Assembly: GCF_943914685.1 (NCBI RefSeq)
Contig: NZ_CALUCZ010000004.1
Location: 72,946-136,945 of the forward strand
DNA from: an uncultured Mobiluncus sp.
GTDB taxonomy: Bacteria > Actinomycetota > Actinomycetes > Actinomycetales > Actinomycetaceae
Reading direction: 5' to 3'
DNA: 64,000 bases
Numbering within the stretch: position 1 is the first letter of the stretch; each line of letters opens with the position of its first letter. The notes beneath the pieces are model-generated. The model worked only from the letters and a program-made list of their open reading frames with translations, searched no databases and was not told where the DNA came from. Below are positions 24,972 through 31,092 of the stretch, piece by piece. The translations under genes and the position numbers were made by a program.

Positions 24972-26429
24972 CTACGCGACCAAGCCCTCAGCCGGCGCGG
25001 GGCTGGCGTCGCCGGGCTGGGCAATCGCGTTCGGGTCACTCGCCGGGGCATTGGTCCCGTCTTGCGGACCCTCCGGGGCGGTGCCCTGACCAGCCTGTTT
25101 CATTGCCTCCAACCCTTTGAGCGCGAAAGGCCGGCCCTGTGTGCGCGGCACCCAGTAGGAAAACTTGGAGTACACGATGAATCGCTGGGTGTTGCCATAT
25201 TCGGGGTGGCAAGTCGTCAGGGTCATGAGCCGTTCATGCGGGACGGTGTCTTTCGCTTCGTGAGGTACCGGGTAAATCACGTCTCCTTGTGACGGCAGGA
25301 CTATCTCGGTTGACGTGACCTGGTAAACCAGCCAGGCTTGGGAGGTTTCGACCACCAGCGGGTCGCCGGTCTGTAGCTCGTGGACGCGGCGGAATGAGTT
25401 TCCGTACGAGCGCCGGTGTGCGGCCAAGGCGAAGTTGCCGAGCTCTCCCGGCCCTTGGGTGTCCGTGTAGTGTCCGGCATAGCCCGTGTCCAGCACGGCT
25501 TCGTTCGTGCCCTGCATGATGGGGATAACCATCGAGTCCCAACGCGGCACGTGCAGGGTGGCGAAAGTTTGGCCTACCGCGGGAATGGTGACGCCAGGAG
25601 GCGGGTCGGTGCGCTGTACTTCGGTCGTGGCGGTCGCATCGTTCGCGGTGGAGCTTTGGAAAGACTGCACCGCGGCCGCCGTCGCGCCTTGCACCTGCCA
25701 GGTCGTCACATAGAGCTGCCACACGACAAACAGGCCCAAGACGACCCCGACCGTCAGCATAGTTTGCCCAATCCCGCTCATGACCAGGACCGATACGGGG
25801 GTGCGCCGGCGTTTTGCCGGGGCGGCGGTTTCGTCTGGCTCGGTGGGCTCGGTGGGCTCGGTTGTCGCGGCGGCTTGTTCTGGGGGGCGGGTTGAGGTTT
25901 GTGGTTTTGCCGGGGGTTCACCAGGAGTTCCCGCGGAGTTTGCGGGTCGTGTCGCGGCCGCCGGGGGGCGCGAGGGGGCGGGGGCAAAAGCGGGGATTGG
26001 CGGGTTTGCCGTGCCGGGAACCTGGTGATTTGCTAGGCCCGGCACCGGGGGGTTCGCTAAGCCTGGAACCGGCGGGTTTGCCGCGGTGCGCGCCGGTGCG
26101 CCGGGTGGAACCGGACGGTTAGGCTGGGGCGACGCGGGACTAGCCGCGCCCGAAGTATCGGCCGGAGATTGGAAACCTGCAGGTGAAACCGCCCTTGTGA
26201 CCCCTTGTGGAGCCACCTGGGGCGGGCGGACAGACGGCTGCACCCCATAAGGAGGGACCCCGGCAGGCTGCGTCATGGGAGGCTGAACTGCGGGGGGCTG
26301 GGCCGCGGGAGGCTGGCCCGGAGCGGGCGACAGCGACTCAGGCGACAGCGGTACACCAGACGATTCTTGAGACTCGCGGCGCTGACGGCGCGAGGGAAAC
26401 CGCTGTGGTACGGGACGCTCTTCACTCAT
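24972..26429 (-). CDS. srtE: Class E-type sortase (SrtE) with long proline-rich cytoplasmic tail
   Basis: 485 residues. Residues ~25-215 are an extreme Pro/Ala/Gly-rich region with imperfect repeats (NPPVPGLA, NPPVPGLA, NHQVPGTA), presumed cytoplasmic; a membrane helix follows near ~222-250; then a sortase domain with His338 (LAAHRRSYG), nucleophile Cys407 (TLTTCHPEYG) and Arg416 (QRFIVYS). Sortases cleave a C-terminal sorting signal and attach the protein to the wall peptide bridge. Class E members of actinobacteria prefer LAxTG, matching the LARTG of the giant adhesin here. I chose the ATG at 26429 (AAGGGG five bases before); an upstream in-frame start at 26465 lacks a site. Confidence 0.88.
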   Translation of the reverse strand: MSEERPVPQRFPSRRQRRESQESSGVPLSPESLSPAPGQPPAAQPPAVQPPMTQPAGVPPYGVQPSVRPPQVAPQGVTRAVSPAGFQSPADTSGAASPASPQPNRPVPPGAPARTAANPPVPGLANPPVPGLANHQVPGTANPPIPAFAPAPSRPPAAATRPANSAGTPGEPPAKPQTSTRPPEQAAATTEPTEPTEPDETAAPAKRRRTPVSVLVMSGIGQTMLTVGVVLGLFVVWQLYVTTWQVQGATAAAVQSFQSSTANDATATTEVQRTDPPPGVTIPAVGQTFATLHVPRWDSMVIPIMQGTNEAVLDTGYAGHYTDTQGPGELGNFALAAHRRSYGNSFRRVHELQTGDPLVVETSQAWLVYQVTSTEIVLPSQGDVIYPVPHEAKDTVPHERLMTLTTCHPEYGNTQRFIVYSKFSYWVPRTQGRPFALKGLEAMKQAGQGTAPEGPQDGTNAPASDPNAIAQPGDASPAPAEGLVA

Positions 26430-26487
26430 TCCAACCCCTTGACGCGCGGATAAACCAACGTCCAAATTTTACCAATTTCCAAAGGTT

Positions 26488-26516
26488 TTGGCTTACGGTT
26501 ATCATTAACCTGTTAA
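26488..26516 (+). promoter_or_regulatory. crgA: Probable crgA promoter with a palindrome in the spacer
   Basis: TTGGCT (26488-26493) and TGTTAA (26511-26516) are 17 bases apart. The spacer holds a short palindrome, GGTTA-TCAT-TAACC (26497-26510), which could be an operator shared with the divergent sortase gene. Confidence 0.45.
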
Positions 26517-26542
26517 GCAATCTTTTGTCACAAGGAGTTGTT

Positions 26543-26815
26543 GTGCCCGAATCCAAAAAGCGCAAGCGCGCCTCGAAAGTGGTTAAGTCTGACAGCGAGT
26601 TGCGTCCCTCGTGGACTGAGGATATGAAACGCTCCCCCAGCTGGTACGCTCCGGCGGCCCTGATCGTTATGGGCGTGGGTCTGCTGTGGATTGTGTTGCA
26701 CTATATCCTGGCGCAAACCGCGGGGATTAATCTGTTGGGGCTGGGCAACTGGAACATCGCGGTGGGGTTCGGCGTCATCATGGTCGGTTTCATCATGCTG
26801 ATGTGGTGGAAATAG
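26543..26815 (+). CDS. crgA: CrgA, cell division inhibitor/FtsZ-interacting membrane protein
   Basis: 90 residues with a basic N-terminus (PESKKRKRASKVVKS), the conserved SPSWYAP segment just before the first membrane helix (~35-56), and a second helix (~66-87) ending MLMWWK. This is the CrgA (UPF0233) architecture. In actinomycetes CrgA helps recruit septal peptidoglycan enzymes and stabilises the divisome. The start is the GTG at 26543, five bases after AAGGAG; the frame is open far upstream but that part overlaps the sortase gene on the other strand and is not coding. Origin-proximal placement near ppiA matches other actinobacteria. Confidence 0.95.
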   Translation: MPESKKRKRASKVVKSDSELRPSWTEDMKRSPSWYAPAALIVMGVGLLWIVLHYILAQTAGINLLGLGNWNIAVGFGVIMVGFIMLMWWK

Positions 26816-26840
26816 GGCTTTTTTCTGCTTAATTTTTATC

Positions 26841-26970
26841 GCTCGTCAGCTCGGGGGAACCCGCGCGAGACCTAGGGGGGTCACGGATCCCCCTCATTTT
26901 TCGTTACTTTTGCAACGAAAAGCACACCCCCTAGTCTCGCGCTTGGGTTCCACCCCTTCGTTTTCCGAGC
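26841..26970. repeat. 130-base nested inverted repeat in a convergent intergenic region
   Basis: The arms 26853-26881 and 26924-26955 are near-perfect inverted copies (GGGG, GGAACCC, GCGCGAGAC and TAGGGGG each recur inverted, with only 1-2 base bulges). Outer pairs GCTCG (26841-26845) and CGAGC (26966-26970) extend it, and the centre contains another hairpin (TTTTCGTT...AACGAAAA). An alternative local hairpin, GGGGG(26876-26880)...CCCCC(26889-26893), is followed by TCATTTTT and looks like a crgA terminator. Possible readings are a bidirectional terminator, a structured RNA or a small mobile (MITE-like) element. Confidence 0.6.
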
Positions 26971-27006
26971 AATAACATTAACAGCGAAAGTAAAGCCGGG
27001 GGGAAT

Positions 27007-27049
27007 GCTAAAAAACCGACCGGCAACATCAGCTGCCGGCCGGTTTTTT
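27007..27049. terminator. Bidirectional intrinsic terminator
   Basis: AAAAAACCG-ACCGGC and GCCGGCCGGTTTTTT form a strong stem (27009-27048) with U runs readable on both strands. It would stop transcripts arriving from crgA and from the minus-strand gene at 27061. Confidence 0.85.
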
Positions 27050-27060
27050 GAAGTTTGTTT

Positions 27061-27492
27061 TTACTTGTCGTCGGCGACAACGACCAAGTCATCGTCGTCG
27101 ATGTCTTCCCAGGATTCCTCAGCCCAGGGATCCTCGACCGGACGGGTTCGGCTGTACAAAATAAACCCAGCCACCGCGGCGGCTCCGGTCAACAGAATAG
27201 TCGCCAACCAGGGGTGACGAATCGGGCACTTCTTTTTGGGGTTCATAGCTGACTTGACTCCTTCACTCGCTTTGGAAACTTTTTCGGCAATAGTACCGTC
27301 ACCGGCAACCGCCCTCGACACTGCCTCGTTTACGGCTTGCGCCCGCGGCAGGAGGTCTGTTTTCACCTTAGTGCCAAAGTCCCCGACGGCTCCACGAGCC
27401 TTTCCAGCAACCTCAGCAGCATTCAGTGCCATGTCTTCCCCGGCTCGCTTCATGCAGTCCATATCGATGCATTTCGACAAGTTATCCAGCAT
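27061..27492 (-). CDS. Small helical membrane protein, function unknown
   Basis: 143 residues: an amphipathic Ala/Lys/Glu-rich helical region (~15-90) resembling stress-type helical repeats, a PKKKCPIRHPW segment, one membrane helix (~94-114), then an acidic C-terminal tail (RPVEDPWAEESWEDIDDDDL). The start ATG at 27492 has GAAGGAT before it. A similar acidic-tail protein next to the origin-proximal cyclophilin gene seems to be common in Actinomycetaceae, but I have no function for it. It is divergent from ppiA. Confidence 0.72.
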   Translation of the reverse strand: MLDNLSKCIDMDCMKRAGEDMALNAAEVAGKARGAVGDFGTKVKTDLLPRAQAVNEAVSRAVAGDGTIAEKVSKASEGVKSAMNPKKKCPIRHPWLATILLTGAAAVAGFILYSRTRPVEDPWAEESWEDIDDDDLVVVADDK

Positions 27493-27681
27493 TGGATCCT
27501 TCTTTCACTCACACCGAGCCGAATGGACACGGTTGGTACTATTTTGCCTCTGATTTGGAATTTTTGCAGGAAATAGGCATGTTCATTTTTCCCGAACGCC
27601 CCCAAACGGAGCCTCGCCGCTAGCGTTGAGACTGCCTGAAATAGCTTTGCGCCCGGGCCGTGCGCATGAAAAGATAGAACT

Positions 27682-28203
27682 ATGCAAGCAACAATTCACA
27701 CTTCTGCAGGCGACATCAGCCTGGAACTTTATCCGCAATCCGCGCCGGTGACGGTGAAAAACTTTACCGACCTGGCGACCGGTGCGCGTCAATGGACTCA
27801 CCCGATTACCGGGGAAACCTCCACGGACCCGCTCTACAACGGCACGGTGTTTCACCGGGTCATCTCCGGTTTCATGATTCAAGGCGGGGATCCCATCGGC
27901 ACCGGTACCGGCGGCCCGGGCTACGTCTTTGATGACGAAATCGACCCGGCCTTGGGATTCACCGAACCCTACCTGTTGGCGATGGCCAACGCCGGGACAC
28001 GCGGCGGCCAGGGCACCAACGGTTCCCAGTTCTTTATCACGGTCGCCCCGACCACTTGGCTCAACGGCAAGCACACGATTTTTGGCCGCGTCCTGGACGA
28101 TGCGTCCCGCGCTGTCGTGGACAAAATCGCCGCGACTCAAACGGACCGCTCGGATCGTCCCCTGGAGGACGTCATGATTGAGTCCATCGACATCACGGAG
28201 TAA
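27682..28203 (+). CDS. ppiA: PpiA, cyclophilin-type peptidyl-prolyl isomerase
   Basis: 173 residues, a complete cyclophilin domain without signal peptide. Catalytic-site motifs are visible: FHRVISGFMIQGGDP (with the Arg of FHRV), GTNGSQFFIT, and the closing HTIFGRV. The family accelerates cis-trans isomerisation of proline peptide bonds during folding in the cytosol. Cyclophilin next to a rhomboid gene and close to crgA is ancestral origin-proximal order in actinobacteria. The ribosome site before the ATG is weak. Confidence 0.95.
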   Translation: MQATIHTSAGDISLELYPQSAPVTVKNFTDLATGARQWTHPITGETSTDPLYNGTVFHRVISGFMIQGGDPIGTGTGGPGYVFDDEIDPALGFTEPYLLAMANAGTRGGQGTNGSQFFITVAPTTWLNGKHTIFGRVLDDASRAVVDKIAATQTDRSDRPLEDVMIESIDITE

Positions 28204-28209
28204 ACCCGT

Positions 28210-28238
28210 TTGACCCCGACACTCCGGCGGTTTTGAAT
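28210..28238 (+). promoter_or_regulatory. Possible promoter for a leaderless rhomboid mRNA
   Basis: TTGACC (28210-28215) and TTGAAT (28233-28238) are 17 bases apart. The expected start of transcription (28245-28250) is almost at the rhomboid ATG (28252), which has no Shine-Dalgarno. Confidence 0.4.
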
Positions 28239-28251
28239 GTACTGTTAAGTC

Positions 28252-29145
28252 ATGAAAAACACCGCAACAGCCCCTAAGCCGTACGTGACTTGGGGGCTTT
28301 GTATTGCCTTAATCATCGTCTGGGTCGCCGAGCTGTTTATCCCCGGAGTCATTCAGAATTTCGCTTTCCTGCCGCTCCTGGGCCTGTTTGAGCCGTGGCG
28401 TTTCATCACCGCGGCGTTCCTGCACTCGGTGCCGACGCCGTTCCACCTAGCGTTCAACACCTGGGCTTTGCTGGTGGTCGGCAGGGCGCTGGAACCGGTC
28501 GTGGGTCACGTGAAACTGGCCCTCGCGTTTGTCATCAGCGCTTTCGGGGCGCTCATGGCGCAATGCCTGACCGTTTTTGTCGACCCGAACGCCTGGATTA
28601 CCCCCACGGTGGGCGCGTCCGGGGCGGTCTTTGGGTTCTTTGGTATGGTCCTGGCGATTCAAAAGGTGCTGCGCCTGCCCTGGACGGAAATGGCGACCTT
28701 AATCGGGCTGAACTTTGTCATTGGGTTCATGGTTCCTAACGTCGCCTGGGTGGCCCATCTGGGGGGCTTGGTGGTGGGTCTGGTGCTGGGAGCCTACACC
28801 GGCTGGGTGCTGCGTCACGCGACCTACGTAGCGGTTCCGGGCGAGGGCTCGGACGACACTCGCTTTGCGGCCAACGCGCCCGAGCCACTGCAGAATCCAG
28901 ACACCGCTCTCAGTTCACCGGACGCCCAGGAGACTTCCGACGCAACGGCGCCAGACGGATCGAAGGTTACTGACGGGTCAGATTCCCCGTCCGCTCCGGC
29001 CGCTCCCGTGGTACGCCGAGTCACCAACACGACCACACGGCTTCGTGACCTCGCGGTTTACGGCGGAGTTTTCGCCGTCCTGTTAGTGAGCAACTGGGCT
29101 TTCTACCATTTCAACTACGAGGCTATCTACAGTTTCTTAAAATAA
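28252..29145 (+). CDS. Rhomboid family intramembrane serine protease
   Basis: 297 residues with six or seven membrane helices. The catalytic dyad is visible as Ser123 in GASGAVFG and His169 in AHLGGLVVG; Asn69 in HLAFNT is the oxyanion-side residue. A polar, Ser/Asp/Pro-rich cytosolic loop (~200-265) precedes the last helix. Rhomboids cleave transmembrane substrates within the bilayer. Substrates are unknown here; the nearby surface proteins are only candidates by proximity. The gene ends 21 bases before a strong 25-bp hairpin. Confidence 0.92.
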   Translation: MKNTATAPKPYVTWGLCIALIIVWVAELFIPGVIQNFAFLPLLGLFEPWRFITAAFLHSVPTPFHLAFNTWALLVVGRALEPVVGHVKLALAFVISAFGALMAQCLTVFVDPNAWITPTVGASGAVFGFFGMVLAIQKVLRLPWTEMATLIGLNFVIGFMVPNVAWVAHLGGLVVGLVLGAYTGWVLRHATYVAVPGEGSDDTRFAANAPEPLQNPDTALSSPDAQETSDATAPDGSKVTDGSDSPSAPAAPVVRRVTNTTTRLRDLAVYGGVFAVLLVSNWAFYHFNYEAIYSFLK

Positions 29146-29166
29146 TCCCCGAAAACAGATTTATAA

Positions 29167-29220
29167 GGGGAAAATAGCGCCGTAGCTGCCATTATTGGCA
29201 GCTACGGCGCTATTTTCCCC
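29167..29220. terminator. Perfect 25-bp hairpin, bidirectional terminator
   Basis: Positions 29167-29191 and 29196-29220 are exact inverted copies around a TTAT loop, with U-rich ends in either direction. It terminates the rhomboid transcript on the plus strand and could stop minus-strand abiE transcripts. The rest of 29221-29428 holds the left direct repeat and no gene. Confidence 0.85.
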
Positions 29221-29223
29221 CTT

Positions 29224-29245
29224 TAGCCACAACTCCGGCAGGTAT
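29224..29245 (+). repeat. Left copy of the 22-bp direct repeat flanking the abiE pair
   Basis: Begins TAGCCACAACTCC and ends GCAGGTAT; identical to 30984-31005 except one base (G instead of A). The two copies lie in the same orientation 1,760 bases apart and bracket only the AbiE genes. Confidence 0.8.
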
Positions 29246-29428
29246 AGGCGGATACATCGAGGCATAAAACATTACATCAGCGGACAAAAACCCTGTTCGC
29301 GGGCCATCTACAAACCTGGGTCTTAGCAAGCTGTCATTCCGAGGCAAGCGCAGGCTATCGCCGTTCATCATCAACAGCGCCGATTCAACCTGACTCGTAC
29401 AATTTTTGTTGATTTTTGGCATATTTTC

Positions 29429-30283
29429 CTAACGCAGCTCATCTAGCCCTGCGAGTCTCGCGAGCTTGAGAGCCGAATCGATAGCATTTTCGAACTCGAG
29501 TCCTGCCGCATAGGGAGACCCTGAGACGTATGAGTTCCAGATTCCCCGCATGATGTCGGACTCCCTGACTTCCTTTAGGATTGCCGAGTAACCGGCCATT
29601 CTGTTGATCGTGCCGCGCTTGGTTGCGGTGGCGACGACTGCCTGGTGGAGGGATTTCCGATCGTTCTCTTCCGACCTGAGACGAAACAGCGTGTGGATGT
29701 CATAGAAATCGCGACCGCGCGTATTCGCGATTCCGCGGGACACCACTGTCTCCAGTTTTTCTGCAAGCACTGTTTCGAGTGGGTAGGAGAGCACCCGCAC
29801 GGCCCCCTCCTCGAACATGAGCGGGTAGCGGTACTCGACGTGCCCCGGGATTATCTCGTCACCTGTGGTTATGTCTAGCTTGATTGGCACGTCTATCTTG
29901 CCGTGTCTGACCCGAAGATGGACACGCCAGTTGGCGTACTCGTCGTCCTCACGTATTGGCTCGATTCGTTCAAAGGAGAACTCCATACCATCGCCAACGT
30001 CGATAGCACAGATGGCGCAGACGGCTTCACTCACTGTCCCCTCGTCCATGTCCATGCCAATCACCGTGGTGTCCATGTCCATAGTCGTTCTCTGGGAAAT
30101 GCCCGTCATTGACGAGATGAGCAGGCCTCCCTTTAAGACGAATATCTGTGCATAGTCACTCTGTTCGAGCCGCATCAGCAGGCGCTCGAACAGGTACATC
30201 TGCAAAAGCTCCTGGGGCTTCAGGTTGGTTTTCTTAGCCATCTCCTTGATTTTGCCCTTGAGGCTTGCATCGCTTCTCATCAT
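29429..30283 (-). CDS. abiEii: AbiEii-type nucleotidyltransferase toxin
   Basis: 284 residues. Nucleotidyltransferase motifs of the AbiEii/AbiGii family are present: KGGLLISS (51-58), the DxD pair in TTMDMDTTV (Asp69, Asp71), an internal Asp137 in LDITTG, and the C-terminal AEKLETVVSRG...RGRDFYDIH block (174-197). These toxins are type IV abortive-infection effectors; relatives transfer nucleotides to tRNA acceptor stems. The start overlaps the antitoxin stop by four bases, as expected for antitoxin-first AbiE operons. The pair is flanked by direct repeats, suggesting acquisition. Confidence 0.9.
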   Translation of the reverse strand: MMRSDASLKGKIKEMAKKTNLKPQELLQMYLFERLLMRLEQSDYAQIFVLKGGLLISSMTGISQRTTMDMDTTVIGMDMDEGTVSEAVCAICAIDVGDGMEFSFERIEPIREDDEYANWRVHLRVRHGKIDVPIKLDITTGDEIIPGHVEYRYPLMFEEGAVRVLSYPLETVLAEKLETVVSRGIANTRGRDFYDIHTLFRLRSEENDRKSLHQAVVATATKRGTINRMAGYSAILKEVRESDIMRGIWNSYVSGSPYAAGLEFENAIDSALKLARLAGLDELR

Positions 30284-30885
30284 CTGAGCACCTCCAGATA
30301 CATCCGGAACTCATCCTCGACGCCAAGCGCACAGCACATCCGCGCGAGATTCTCAAGGTCGGCGTCACGTCTCTTGAAATAGCCCGCCACCGCGTCACGT
30401 ACGAGTTGCGGGTCAGCACCCTCAGAGGACCTCTGCGAGATTAGGTCAGCCACCGCCCGCTCCGCGCAGTACGCCCGCACCATAGCGCCACCGGGAGACT
30501 TCACCTCGGTGATACCCAGCTCGTAAACGTCCGGATTGACCCTGTGAATCCTCACATCAGGGTGTTCGCCGATAAGTCCGCGCGGGTTGTAGCCGTGCGG
30601 TACGGTGACATCAAGCGCGTAAGGCATCCTGTCGGAGAGACCCGCGAGGTACAGGGCACTTCCATGCGAAATGACACACTTCCTCCACCGGTATGAGACG
30701 GCAGCAAACTCGTCACCAAAAACCTCGGGCAAGCAGTAGACACCTCTCGTAAGCTTGTCTATAGCCCCCGACTTCAACGCATGAGAAATCGAACCCGGCA
30801 GAAAGCCCGCGTCCTTAATCTGCGCCGCACTGACCACACCCCCGGCTCCCTCGATAAACCGGACTATCTCATTGCTTTTTCCCAC
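30280..30885 (-). CDS. abiEi: AbiEi-type antitoxin / transcriptional repressor
   Basis: 201 residues. The N-terminal ~60 residues form a winged helix domain (GGVVSAAQIKDAGFLPGSISHALKSG, then RGVYCLPE), and the rest is the AbiEi C-terminal domain with SHGSALYLAGLSDRMP and the VPHGYNPRG motif. The family represses its own operon by binding inverted repeats and counteracts the cognate nucleotidyltransferase without binding it. The ATG at 30885 follows a purine-rich GAGGAG site 15 bases upstream, so the RBS spacing is loose and GTG at 30888 is a possible alternative. Confidence 0.9.
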   Translation of the reverse strand: MGKSNEIVRFIEGAGGVVSAAQIKDAGFLPGSISHALKSGAIDKLTRGVYCLPEVFGDEFAAVSYRWRKCVISHGSALYLAGLSDRMPYALDVTVPHGYNPRGLIGEHPDVRIHRVNPDVYELGITEVKSPGGAMVRAYCAERAVADLISQRSSEGADPQLVRDAVAGYFKRRDADLENLARMCCALGVEDEFRMYLEVLR

Positions 30886-30906
30886 GGCCGCTCCTCTTGA
30901 TTATTA

Positions 30907-30942
30907 GACACAGAATATACCTTATTTGTGTCCAAAAATCAA
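30907..30942 (-). promoter_or_regulatory. abiE promoter with overlapping inverted-repeat operator
   Basis: On the minus strand TTGATT (plus 30937-30942) and TATATT (30914-30919) are 17 bases apart. GACACA (30907-30912) and TGTGTC (30927-30932) form an inverted repeat around the -10; extended half-sites agree in 9 of 11 bases. AbiEi proteins autorepress through such sites. Confidence 0.65.
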
Positions 30943-30983
30943 AGATGACAATCTAGCTGATAATTGTCCCTCGAAAACAGTTG

Positions 30984-31005
30984 TAGCCACAACTCCAGCA
31001 GGTAT
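30984..31005 (+). repeat. Right copy of the 22-bp direct repeat flanking the abiE pair
   Basis: Matches 29224-29245 in 21 of 22 positions, same orientation, followed by a similar GGCG. See the left copy. Confidence 0.8.
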
Positions 31006-31030
31006 GGCGCTGATTTAAAGCCGCGCACAA

Positions 31031-31068
31031 ACTGAAACGGCGAGGTCGTGAGACCTCGCCGTTTCAGT
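31031..31068. terminator. 17-bp perfect hairpin downstream of the giant adhesin gene
   Basis: 31031-31047 and 31052-31068 are exact inverted copies around a GTGA loop, 25 bases after the adhesin stop. The downstream minus-strand T run is short (GTTTGT), but the stem is very stable, so it should end the 15-kb transcript. Confidence 0.8.
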
Positions 31069-31092
31069 ATTACAGCCTAGGGCTTATGTCGC

